A model generated the notes under the pieces. That model ran no database searches and had not been told where the DNA came from. It saw nothing but the letters and a program-made list of their open reading frames with translations. This document shows, piece after piece, positions 43,555 through 54,954 of a stretch of DNA of 64,000 bases. Numbering within the stretch: the stretch's first letter is position 1; the number at the start of each line of letters is the position of its first letter. This DNA is from Botryosphaeria dothidea (lineage: Eukaryota > Ascomycota > Dothideomycetes > Botryosphaeriales > Botryosphaeriaceae): positions 1,488,001 to 1,552,000 of the forward strand of contig WWBZ02000002.1 in the NCBI GenBank assembly GCA_011503125.2, written 5' to 3'. The position numbers and the translations under genes are program-made.

Positions 43555-45633
43555 ATGGTGTTGACTGGAAAGAGCCTCGACTGGGCCATCACCCTGTGCT
43601 CTGGCGCTGGCTTTCTCCTCTTTGGGTATGTTCCACATCTTCTTCACGGCCCTCATGCATGTATCACCAGTTCTTCACCGAAGCGAAGTCTTCGTCGAGA
43701 CCCAACGCCCAGAAACGCTCTGGCGCCTTTCCAGATGGACGCTCTGCCCCCTGAGAGCACACACCGTGGCCGTCATCCATCGAAACTTGATGCTGGCGAT
43801 GCGTTACTGACGAGGATACTGCAGTTATGATCAAGGTGTAATGTCCGGTCTTTTGACCGGCTCTGCATTCACTAAAGTCTTTCCTGAGATCGACACCCAG
43901 AATGGCGGCAGCTCCTCCCTCCAAGGCACCGTCGTCGCCATCTACGTTCGTCAACAACAGCCCCTGAATAGGCCTTGATAATCCTCTGACAACGAAGAAC
44001 AGGAAATTGGCTGTTTCTTTGGAGCCATCTTCACCTTCATCTTTGGCGAGCGTTTGGGCCGTCGGAAGTGTATCATGCTCGGATGTGCAGTTCTCACCGT
44101 TGGTGCTATTATCCAGTGCGCGTCATACGGAATCGCTCAGCTCATTGTCGGACGTATCGTGGCCGGCCTTGGAAACGGTTTGAATACGTCAACGATTCGT
44201 AAGGCACACTGTGGCTCTTTGCATTGATCGTCACTAACCTTTCCTTAGCTGTTTGGCACTCGGAGCTGATGCAAGCCCATGATCGTGGCAAGGGTCTTGC
44301 TATCGAGTTCATCCTTAACATCTTCGGTGTCGCTTTAGCATACTGGGTTGACTACGGATTCAGCTTTGTGGACAACGAGGCCCAGTTCCGGTATTGCAAA
44401 AATTTACCCCTGATCCCACCACAACACACGACTAACATACCTCACAGGTTCCCCATCGCCTTCCAGATCTTCTTTGCTCTCGTCACCTTCGCCAGCATCA
44501 TCTTCCTTCCGGAATCTCCTCGTTGGTTGCTCAACCATGACCGCGAAGACGAGGCCCGCCACATTCTATGGCGCCTGCAGCCCAACGCCAACGAGATTGG
44601 TGAGGATTCGGAAATCGTCAACAACGAGATGGCCATCATTCAGCACGCATTGTACGAGGAGAAGGAGGTTGCCGGCGGCACCAATTTCAAGGCACTTCTC
44701 AAGGACGGTCCCCAGCGCTTCCGCTACAGGACTCTGCTTGGTATCGGCGGCCAGTTCATGCAACAAATTAGTGGCATCAACCTGATTACGTATTACGCGG
44801 CCGTCATCTTCGAAACCAGCATCGGAATGTCTCACAATACTGCACTTCTGGTAGCTGGTGCTAACGGAATCGCTTATTTGTAAGTAGCCCCTGACAGCAT
44901 TGGAAGTTGATGCAAGCCGCATTCAGCTTCGCACTCGATAGAAGCATTTACTGACAAAACCATCACAGCCTCTCCACCTTCCCCGTCGTTTGGGTCCTTG
45001 ACCGCCTCGGCCGCCGCAAGCTCATGCTTTTCGCTGTCATTGGTCAGTCTTGCTGCATGGCTATCCTTGCTGGAACCGTCTCCGATGGCGGCAAATCGGC
45101 TGGTATTGTGGCTGCGATTATGCTCTTCCTTTTCAACTTCTTCTTTGCCATCGGTCTGCTCGCCATCCCTTGGTTGCTTCCTGCTGAGTACGCGCCACTT
45201 GCTATCCGCACCAAGGCGGCTTCGCTGGCCACAGCTTCTAACGTAAGTCTAACTCCGGCATCTCCCGTCAATGTGCTTCGCTGATCATGATCTCATCTGA
45301 TAGTGGATCTTCACCTTCCTCGTCGTCGAAATCGTTCCCGTCTCCATTAACAGCATCGGCTGGCGCACATACATCTACTTCGCCGTCTTCAATGCCTTCT
45401 TCGTGCCCATCATCTACTTCTTCTACCCGGAGACTAAGAACTTGTCTCTCGAAGAGATTGACCGCCTCTTCACCGGCGACAAGGTTCTCATGCACCTACC
45501 AGCCAGCATGCGCATCCCGGCCGACGATACAGCAGCGGTTGCAGGCGCCATCAGGGGCCAGGGAGAGAAGCAAAATGTTGCGGTGGTCGAGGATGTCAGT
45601 GGAAACAGTGGCAACAACTCGGAGAAGATTTGA
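43555..45633 (+). CDS. MFS sugar porter (hexose/polyol transporter type)
   Basis: Seven exons (43555-43625, 43825-43945, 44003-44198, 44249-44390, 44448-44879, 44969-45242, 45304-45633) give 521 residues and 12 membrane segments. Sugar-porter signatures are present: FGYDQGVMSG in TM1, GERLGRRK in the first cytosolic loop, LPESPRWL, GQFMQQISGIN in TM7, DRLGRRK in the second half and PETKNLSLEEID at the end. The protein imports a hexose or related sugar by proton symport at the plasma membrane. Intron 2 uses the donor GTTCGT, weaker than the others; its use is required to keep IYEIGC. It is divergent from the polyol-type SDR, so the pair may serve the same substrate. Confidence 0.93.
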
Positions 45634-46806
45634 AGGGCGGTTTAAGTGGGAACAAAGAACTTCCAATGACTGCTTTCAAGCACAGCTCGAGAAGATCAAA
45701 CTATCTGTTACGACTAATATCTTGGAGAGTCTGTGGTGCGACTCGTCTCGCTCTCTTTGCCAAAAAGGGGGGTTGTGGATATGCTTTTATACCCAGTAGC
45801 ATGTTCAGCTACATTTTCACAATCGAAATGTTTTCAATTGAAAAACGTAGTCATAATTGAATCATGATCAGATGCAATTCTTTCCCAAATATTTACCGTT
45901 TCCTGACCGCACGGTATCTACCTCCGCGGTAGTCCCAGTACTTTGCACATAGATAATGCCGCAGAGACGCATCTCTGGAAATGCGAGCCTCTAATCTCAG
46001 CGCCGAAGCCGACGTCTAATGTGCCAGGTCAATATACGGTGAAAGGAGAAGTTTTCATTCACCAGAATCTACGCATCGTAGATGTGGCATTTCGAGATGT
46101 TCGCGCACCTTTCTCGTCAGGCACACCAGCGCGTACATCCTCCAATCCCGGCACTCACCAAACAAGCCACAAGCCAGCCACAAGCCGGCGTCCCGCAATG
46201 CCCGAGACAGTAATTAGGATCCCGTAAGGCTAAACGGCACGCAAACACCTCCGGCGAACCGTATTACCGCATCAGGTCGGCGCCGCACATTTCCCAAAGT
46301 AGAAAGTTCAGGCAGGCAGGGAAGAAAATCTTGATGCTGAGCAAGGGGAAAACCACCGTCCCGGCGTCAATCACTTGTGGAGAAAAACGGGTGAAAACTG
46401 GGGTCATGCCTGGGGATTGATGAGCGGGTTGCGTGGAAGGCAGCGGCTCTGACCAGCACAAGATCTGCGGCGTGTGGATTTGCTTGGCTGCGGTGGTATG
46501 TGAAGATACCGATGGATATTTCCCTTTGTGATTGAATTCCAGTATACGGTGACGTTTTTGGTGTTGCAATCCACCAGTTCCGATGATATCGAAGATTATT
46601 GCATCCAGCCACGACGTCTCTCCTTGTTACGGGTGACCTCACTTCGACCTGCATCCCCTCCATTTTGCCAGCACACACGTCAGATCACTGCCACAAGGGA
46701 ACATACGAAGCGCCCGAAATGCTGCCTCAACGGCGCCAATACCATCCTGTGATCAAACTCACCGAGAAAATGCAGCAGCCTTCCTCCACGTCACGCCTAC
46801 AGCCCA
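45634..46806. other. Intergenic between convergent transporter and SDR
   Basis: About 1.17 kb between two 3' ends. A short run of ACAAGCC-like units sits near 46161-46187. No gene recognised. Confidence 0.55.
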
Positions 46807-47696
46807 TCACTTCCGCTCCGTGCTCATGAACTTCTCCGCCTCCTGCCTCCACTCGGGCCTCCACCTTGTCAGCGGCGGCCTCCCCTCCACCGCATCCCCA
46901 ACACTCCACAGCATCCTTCTCTTGTCCGTCTCCTCCGTAACGTCGTTGTCCGGGCAGAGCACGTAGAACTTGTCCTGCGCCATCTTCTCCTCCAGGTACG
47001 CCGCCACCTGCTCGGGCGACCACGCGCCCGCCGGCTTCTCCTTGGCCGACCCGGGCCCGCCGCCGCTCAAGCCCGTGAACGTCCAGCCGGGCACCAGTAG
47101 GTGCACGGAGGTCGGCGTGTCGCGGAGGTCGAAGGACAGGTGCTCGGCGAGCGTCTTGATGGCGGATTTGCTCGCGTTGTAGGCGGCGTTGCCCGGCGGG
47201 TTGGTGATGCCCTGCTTGCTGCCGGTGATGACGATGCTCGACGGCTTGTTGGCGTCGCGGATCAACGGCACGAAGGCGTTCAGGCCGTGGAGAACGCCGA
47301 AGAGGTTTGTCGAGAGCGTCTTTCTCGCGTTAGTGTGCAGCAGGTCGAAGGGGAGTGTGGTGTGGAGAAGCTCACTTTCTCGAAGTAGTCGCTGTCGCCC
47401 CACGTGCCCTTGAGGCCTATCCCGGCATTCAGCATGAGGAAGTCGACGCGGCCGAACTTGCCCAGCACGCCGTCTTTCAGCGTTGCCCAGGCCTCGGGCT
47501 TGGAAACGTCCGTCTGGTAGGTGTCGACGCCGCCGCCCAGGATGTCTTTGGCTTTGGAGAGGGTGTCGGTGTTCCAGTCGGCGACGGCGACGCGCATGCC
47601 GTGTTTCAGGCAGAGCTGGGCTACGGCTAGGCCAATGCCAGAGGCACCACCGGTGATGAGGGCCGTGTTGTTGGCTGCGAATACAGGGTGAGGCAT
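46807..47696 (-). CDS. Short-chain dehydrogenase/reductase, two exons
   Basis: Exons 47696-47376 and 47319-46807 join to 277 residues. The start is MPHPVFAANN (the first true ATG; earlier codons would need a TTG start). TALITGGASGIGLA is the cofactor motif, LNAGIG the NAG motif, SIVITGSKQGI the Ser strand and YNASK the catalytic motif. The C-terminal part (WSPEQVAAYLEEKM, DKFYVLCPDNDVT) is longer than in minimal SDRs. The substrate is unknown. It is convergent with the sugar transporter. Confidence 0.88.
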
Positions 47697-48622
47697 GATT
47701 TCTGCTTCGATTGACTTTAACAAGATGTAAGGAGAGTGTTTGTGTGTTCACAAGCTGTGTTGGAGGCTAATTGGGGCTGAGATATATGAAGATGTTGAGG
47801 TTGGAGACATTTGGAGTAATTGATGTTGGAGTGTGAGGAGGGGTAGATGGCTTTGACGGAGCTTAGACGGAGATAACAAGCCATGATGTCAGACCATCCG
47901 GGCCGGACCTGGAGATGCTGTTACCCGACTTTTATGTCTAGCTAACGTCTTCGACGCTGGTTCAAGATAGCCGGGGGTCCGAGACGCACCAATTGGAGTT
48001 TCCTCGGTCGTGTTGTCATTGGTCACATAATCCTCCAGAGAATATCCAATTGGTCTGTCTCGAACCACCGTCAGTATTTCAACGAAGCGAATACTTTGCA
48101 GCAACCGGGTGAGAATTAACTCAGCTTACTCTCTGTCCCACACGATGTGCACTGTCAGGGCTCATGTGATGGGATGCCACCATGCAGTCACCTTGCTTCG
48201 TGCTCTTACGGTTCCACGAACGACCATTATTGCAGCAGGATCAACTAGGTTTCTCGAGAGGTAAGACATGCGAGGACCCTTATTTAACCTGCATCCGTCT
48301 TCTTTGGACTGGTTGGCTTTGCTCGACCCTGCTCTATTTCTTCCCGCAGCCATATCCGCGAGCGGGCCGCCGGCCGGCAAGCGGAGCTCACGCCCAGAAG
48401 TGCCCCAAGCTCCCTCAAGTGTCGGAAACCCTAACGCGTCCGTCCGAGAGCGATCCGAGGATAATGACACAAACAGGGCAATCCGGGCCAGGCCAGCCAG
48501 CACGCAAGCGAGAGCTCTGCCCAGCTCCACTCTGAACCTCATCATACCATCAACATCCACCACCACCACCACCAATTCCTCATCACCTCTCCCCGCCCTG
48601 CCCGCCCGCCAATTGACCCCCA
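47697..48622. other. Bidirectional intergenic between SDR and unknown conserved gene
   Basis: About 930 bp with two divergent promoters. A CAC-rich stretch (about 48555-48572) just precedes the downstream ATG. No gene seen. Confidence 0.55.
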
Positions 48623-49379
48623 ATGCCCATCATCAAGAAGCTCCTCACCACCACCGCCGCGGGCGCCGCCGCCGTCGGCGCCGGCTGGAAGTTCTATACG
48701 CGCGACACGCACTTCGTCCCCTTCAGCCCAACCTCACCGTCCTTCCAGACGTGGACGGCGCTGCTGCGCGCCCGCAACCCGGACAACAACCCGCCCGCCT
48801 GCATCGACCACGCCGTGCGCCGCGTCGCGCTCGCCGACCTCAAGACCGACGACCTCGAGGCCCTGACCCGCGGCTTCTGCGCCGGCGTGTGGTCCGGCCT
48901 GGGCTTCGCCTACCAGCGCCGCTTCCTCGAGAAGAAGTACCGCGCGCTGCCGGGCCGCGAGGACCACCTGTGGGACAAGAAGGATCTGGGCGAGAGCGAG
49001 TACAAGGTCGGGACCAAGATTGCGGACCATTTCGAGGTGGTGGAGAGGACGCCGGGGAAGGTGAGTGGTTTTCGAGGGTTCACTCTTGCAATTGGTTGGC
49101 TGGGAGGGGCGGGAATGGACATCTCATGCTGATTGAAAACAGGTCGCTGTCCGTTGCGGTGACTCCCCGCTCAATGCCGGGCCCCGACCAGCGGACGGTA
49201 TCTTCTCGATGGAGGTGGACAAGGACGATAAGTTCGCGACCTTCCACATGAAGAGCTTCTTGTTCAACTCTACACCCGAGGGCAAGGTGGCTGCGCAGTT
49301 ACCGTGGTGGTTCGATTTCTTGCACCGCGAGTACGCCAAGCTGTGGATGGAGACGAGTGTGAGGAGGCTGTTGAAGTAA
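48623..49379 (+). CDS. Conserved fungal protein of unknown function, 224 residues
   Basis: Exons 48623-49060 and 49143-49379 encode 224 residues. The N-terminus has a short Ala/Gly-rich helix (LLTTTAAGAAAVGAGWKF) that could anchor or target it. The core pattern is distinctive: DHAVRRVALADL, FCAGVWSGLGFAYQRR, KVGTKIADHFEVVERTPGKVAVRCGDSP and a C-terminal HREYAKLWMETSVRRL. Proteins with this layout are found across filamentous ascomycetes without an assigned reaction; some sit near secondary-metabolite genes. The alternating strands suggest an all-beta or START-like fold, which is inference. No catalytic motif is evident. Confidence 0.8.
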
Positions 49380-49654
49380 ACAAGGGTCGCGGAGCGTTAA
49401 GTCTTGGTGCTCGAGTCGTAAATATGAATGATGAGAGAAAAAAGCGGATGATACTCCATATTTACAGTAGGATTTGCGGTTTCCATGGTCATTGCTGTAC
49501 CTTTCCTCCAGACCAGCTACTTACATTGCTATTGAATGAAACTCATTCCAACGTCTATGAAAATGAACAAAAGTTCTCGAGTCCTGTCCTAGTCAGATAT
49601 TTGTCTGTATCGAATACGCACCTGCCACCCCTCCAACCACTTCCCAATGCCTCC

Positions 49655-52244
49655 TTACTTCGCCGTTTGACCTGCCACATAACTACCAAATACCTCCCCA
49701 CCCAGACCGAACTCGGCTAGCATATCATCCCACATCTCCCAGTCCATCGGGCTCGCATCCAGAGGCATTGGCAAGGGAACGTTCCACCCATTCGTCCCAC
49801 TACCCAGTCCCGCCGCGTTGCCAACTTCAGATCCGCGCCCCATAGACGCATCCTTAGTATCCGCATGCGCAGCTGATGGCTGCTGCTGCTGCTGTGGGAC
49901 CCCCGCAGGCGGGGAACGTGAGCGCAAGTCTCTCGCCCTTGACACGAGCACCTCAAGCGCCCGGTAGTCCTGGAGGCTCGGTGCGGGCCTATGCAGCCTG
50001 AGTGCCTCCACTACGTACGCATCCCACGCCTTCGTGGCGAGGCTGGCGACGGCGATGTTCAGCGGGGTGCGGGTGATTTCAAGTATGTCGGAGTGGAACT
50101 CGAGGACCTTGCTGACGTTGAACCACGCCTTCTCGACGTCCTTGTCGGCCGGCGAGGTGCGCGAACGCAACTCCGATAGCAGGAAGATGAAGCCGTCCCA
50201 CTGAAAGAAGGCGTCCATGTGCCACATGAAGCGCTGCAGGCTGGGGTCGCCGTGGGCGAGATTGTCGAGCTCCAAGATCTTGAGCGACGTGTGAAAGAGG
50301 AAATCCCGCTCCGACTGCGGCAGCGACTTGCCCTTGTCCGTGTACTGTCGGGGGTGGTGCGCCATCAGGCGCATCACAGCCAGGGCGCAGCGTGCGACGA
50401 TGGCGGTGAGGTAGTGCAGCGGCACCGACGGATCGCAGTGCTTAAGGAAGTGTTCGTCCAAAAACTGCTCGAACTCGTTGATCTTCTTGTCCTTCTCAGC
50501 GAGAGATATGTCCTGACCCTGGATGTTTGGCGGATCGTCATCGAACACCTTGCTCTCGCCGAAGTAGGACTTTGCGGTAGAGCGGCGCATGAACCTGCCG
50601 AGGTTGTAGCGCATCAGGCAGAAAAACATTTCTGTGGGGCCAGTGTGCTCGACAGGAAGCTGTTTCATATCTGGGTTGAGTTCACTGTCGTTCACGTTCA
50701 GGGGCAGATTAGTGTCAAAACCGCGGGCGAAGAGTGAAGCAGTACCACCTGCGAGCTCTGCTGTACGGATATCCAGAGGCATTAGTTGCCACCAAATACG
50801 ACGACGGATCTCCATATCAAAGAGAGGCAGCCCCATCTGACTACCATCTCGATGCAATCCGAGTCTCTGGCCCATGCGGACTGCGATCGCCGAGAGGGAC
50901 CAGAGTGTCTGGATGTCGTAATACGGACGCATGGAAAGCTTCAGTGAAAGTCAGTAGACGTCCGCGTGCTCGTTCTGGTCATGTAAAAAAAAGAAAAGAA
51001 GTGTCAATGCTCTTCGCGCCGTCCAGTCTGGGGCTGGAGTGCAATCAAGGATGACGCATTTCTTACGATCAGGAGTTCATCGAGCTGAACAGAAAGATAA
51101 ATACTTGAGTACTCACCAGATAGAGCATGTAAGCCTGCAAAACAACCAGCTGCGATGAGCGGAGAAAGCCCGCTCGATGTAAGGCCAGTTTGGTAGCGAA
51201 CTGGAACTTGCGGATCAAGGTCTCTTTGCTTTCACCGAATGAGGATTGGCATTCTTCCGGGGGTAAGGAGGTGGTGGCGAAGGTATAGATGGCGAACATC
51301 AGGACTTCAGTCTCGGGATCAACGGTGTCCAGGTTGCTAGCAGCCTTGAGTATTTGCCGCTGGACGGTAGGAGCATGTAGAATCTTGGTGATAGGGTTTA
51401 CATTATCCAGGAAGGCTTGCCAGAGGAGGAAGATATGTGGAGACTGTGGATGGAAGTGGCGAAGACCACCTGAGGGATTCCGCACGAGGCCGAGCACAAG
51501 TTCACTGGCTTCAAGCTGATAAGAATCAAGCGAAGCCGGGCCGCCCGGAGTGGTAGCAGGAGAGGAGAGACGTAGCATGTCGCCGGGTGATTTGAACTCT
51601 TCGGAGATACCTTTCCAGAGGCTGTTTTCCAGGTAGCGGGAGTTGCCCTTCTCATAGATGAGCCTGCCCTCGAAGGTGTGAGAGCCAGAAGCAGTGGCAG
51701 GTCTGACGGGGGCAGGCTCGTGCGAGACAGTAGCAGAAGCATCCTGGTAGGGCTGGGGAGGACGCGGGGCATTCAAAGGGGTGAATGCCGAGACTGGGGT
51801 GGGTAGGGCAGCGGAGGCAGGCCTCTCGGCAGATGCTGGATCAGACCTAGCATCAACGCGGGCACCGAAGCTGTTGAGGATGGACTCATAGCGGTCCAGC
51901 TTGGCATGCAGGTCCTCGTCGCTGAGCTTCCTCTTCCGCCGGGGCGCAGGGTCACGGAATTCGCACTGGGCGCGATAGCGTTTGCACGACGAGCAGGGCT
52001 CCAGGCGGTCGCACTTGACCTTGCGACGCTGACAGCTGATGCAGGCATTGGGTTTGAGAGGCTGGCCAGGGTCGGAGGAGCTCGGGGTGGGCAGCGGATG
52101 GTCCTGGGGTCGTGCAGGTGCGGGAGACTGGTCCAATGGAGGCAGATGGACTTGGGCGGGAGCGGCCTTGAGGTGAGGCTTGGGAGCATCACCGGTGTCG
52201 GCGGAGGCGCGTGGAGACACGGGAGTGGATGCTGCTGGATTCAT
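49655..52244 (-). CDS. Zn2Cys6 transcription factor with Fungal_trans (PF04082-type) domain
   Basis: Exons 52244-51117 and 50938-49655 give 803 residues. The zinc cluster is complete in exon 1: ACISCQRRKVKC, then DRLEPCSSCKRYRAQC (about residues 67-95), followed by a basic linker and a short coiled coil (DLHAKLDRYESIL). The middle-homology region spans the intron: LLWQAFLDNVNPITKILH, LRSSQLVVLQAYMLYL, then MRPYYDIQTLWSLSAIAVRMGQ, RLGLHRDG and EIRRRIWWQL. The C-terminus is Gln/Ser-rich with an acidic DWEMWDDM motif that could activate. It is divergent from the DHA2 transporter with 598 bp between the start codons, the usual layout of a pathway-specific regulator and its target. Confidence 0.92.
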
Positions 52245-52842
52245 TTTCGCTGGAGACGGAGACGGAGACGGAGGCAGAAGCGAGGGCGCGGACTAGCCCT
52301 GGGGGTGAGATGGGATCTCTGGCGGCATCTGGCGGGGGGCGTGGCGTACAAGAAGCAGAGTGGGTCCGAGGCGCTCCGTCGGGGCGGAACCCCCGCTGCG
52401 ACGTCGGCAATTCGGGCGCGCTCTTGCCCGAGGCCCTTCGGATCCCCTCCTCTCCCAGTCGGCCCCCACGCGCTAGTCCGCGTCCCAGCCCTTCTCAAAC
52501 AAGCTCCGCGGCCCCAACGCTTAGCCACCGCGCCAAGCGCATTCCTGGCCCCCATGGCGCAAGCCATCGCCCGGTGTCACTCTTCGTTTCATCGCCCGGT
52601 CTTCTCCTTTGGTCCAGCGCCCGGTCTTCTCCTTCAAACCACCGCAGCCATGCTTGGGTCGGTCTCACTTGCGCGCGACGCCGCCACGTCTGCCATCCCA
52701 AGGTAGCAACCTCTCTACCCTCTGCACCAACATCCTCCTGATCTTGCTGCTCTATTCTTAAGCTCATCATGTCTGCCTGTGTTCGCTCTTTATCCTCATA
52801 GTCCACATTCCAATCCTAGCTTCCAATTTCCACACCCAAGTC
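52245..52842. promoter_or_regulatory. Shared promoter region of Zn2Cys6 gene and DHA2 transporter
   Basis: 598 bp between divergent start codons. GAGAC/GGAGAC repeats occur just upstream of the regulator ATG (52253-52275). CGG triplets are present, but no clean CGG-N-CCG pair was identified by eye. Confidence 0.5.
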
Positions 52843-54755
52843 ATGGCCGAAAAGGCCCCAGACCCCTCACTTCAACCACCTCCAGCGCGGGGTGAGATGA
52901 CGCCCTCATCCATCGAAGAGCCCAAGATGCAGGCTGTCACCAAAGATGTCGAGTCGCAGCCAGCCCCTTCGCAGGACTCGTATCCACCCATCCGCGTTGT
53001 CGTCCCCATTATGATCACACTCTATTGCGGCCTGTTCCTCGTCGCACTGGTAAGTTCGTCAATTGACCCTCGTTTATTGTCACAGCGTCCGCTTCTCCTC
53101 TGCCTTTTTCTCCTCATGTCTCTCTTGCACACTCGAAGCTGACTAGATCTCACTTGCAGGACAGAACCATCTTGGCAACCGCCATTCCAATCATCACCGA
53201 TGAATTCCACTCTTTGGGAGATGTTGGTTGGTATGGAAGTGCTTACATGCTGACTGCATGCGCGACCCAGCTCGTTGTTGGCCGTTTATACACTTTCTAC
53301 AACCAAAAAACTGTTTATCTCGTCTCACTGTTCCTCTTCGAAGTCGGCTCCGCGGTCTGTGGCGCCGCTCCAAATTCAGTGGCCTTCATCATTGGGCGTG
53401 CTATCGCCGGTCTTGGATCCGCAGGAATCTTCATCGGCTCGGTCCTTCTGATGATCCCAATCGTCCCGCTCAGGAAACGTCCCATCCTTCAAGGCATCGG
53501 GGGTTCTATATTTGGCATTTCCAGCGTTGTCGGTCCCCTTCTCGGAGGCGCCTTTACGGACCATGTGACGTGGCGATGGTGCTTCTACATCAACCTCCCT
53601 GTCGGTGGTATCCAAGCAATTGTCGTCCTCTTCACTATCAAGCAGACCGCTCCACCCAGCAACGCTGCCTTGGGTCTCAAATCTAAACTCATACAACTGG
53701 ACCCTCTGGGAAACCTCTTCTTCGTCCCAGGCATAGTCTGTCTTTTGCTAGCTCTCCAGTGGGGCGGTTCCACCTATGCATGGTCGAACGCGCGTATCAT
53801 CGCCCTTTTGGTCCTCGCCATCATCTTAGTCGCTGCTTTCATAGTCGTCCAAGTCTGGAACCGCAACAACACGGCAACAGTTCCGCTGCGTGTCATCAAA
53901 CAGCGCACCGTTGCTGGCGCTTTCTGGTTCACCTTCTGCACCTCAGCCGCCATGCTGGCAATGGTCTATTACCTGCCAATCTGGTTTCAAGCCATCAAAG
54001 GCGTCGATGCCGTCTCATCAGGCCTCATGCTGCTGCCGCTCATTCTGGGCCTCGTCGTCGCCAGCATCATCAGCGGTATCTTGGTCTCGCGCCTCGGATA
54101 CTACACACCCAACCTGCTCGCATGCTCCATCATCGCCCCAATCGGGGCCGGGTTGCTGACTACCCTCAAGACGACGTCCGGCAGGTCCGAATGGATTGGG
54201 TACCAGGTTATATTCGGCATGGGGCTCGGGCTAGGCATGATGCAGGCAAACATGGCGGTGCAGTGCGTGCTGCCGAAGGCTGACATCCCCATCGGCACCA
54301 CCATCAACTCGTTTGCTCAGCAGCTCGGCGGTGCCGTCTTCGTGAGCGTCTGCCAGAACATCTTCGCCAACGACCTGGTCAGAGGCGTGCGTCGGCTGGC
54401 TCCCGGCATCAGCCCGAAGGCCATCGTCAGCACTGGCGCCACGGATCTGCGGAACGTGTTGAGTGCGGACGAATTGTCGAACGTGCTGAATGCGTACAAT
54501 GGTGCGTTAGTCAATGCTTTCATTGTTGCATTGGCTATGTCGTGTTTCTCGATCTTCGGATCCAGTGTGATTGAGTGGAAGAGTGTAAAGAAGGTCAAGG
54601 ATGAGGGAGCGATGAAGGGCGTGCCACCGGAGAGGTCAGGCAAGGAAACGACGGGCGAGGTCACGGAGGATAAAGAGGGGAGGGTGAGCTCGGAGGCTCC
54701 GACGAAGAACGAATCCGATGATCATGAGACGGAGAAACGGAACGAGTCAGTTTGA
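52843..54755 (+). CDS. MFS drug:H+ antiporter, DHA2 family (14 TM)
   Basis: Exons 52843-53049 and 53160-54755 encode 600 residues. A hydrophilic N-tail of 60 residues precedes TM1. The intron splits TM1 just before LDRTILATAIPIITDEF, the DHA2 motif D1. Motif A-like GRLYTFYNQK and motif C-like GISSVVGPLLGGAFTDHVTWRWCFYINLP follow, and about 14 hydrophobic segments can be counted to residue 550. The C-tail is charged (about 545-600). Such pumps export toxins, drugs or secondary metabolites at the plasma membrane. The divergent Zn2Cys6 gene suggests local regulation. No biosynthetic backbone enzyme is in the window, so a resistance role is as likely as metabolite export. Confidence 0.92.
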
Positions 54756-54954
54756 GATGGCTCTGCGAGCTTGGAAAAGGTTGCGGTTCCCTACTCATTT
54801 TTCTTATGTGTATAATAGAAGGACACCCTAATCTTAACTCATCAGAGGGAATGTAGAAAAAACTGGAGAATAGAAATTCCACACTAATTAGGTAGAATAG
54901 GTGATCAATCAGACATAATGAAAACAATGGCTTAGACAGTGATCTATTCTCTCT

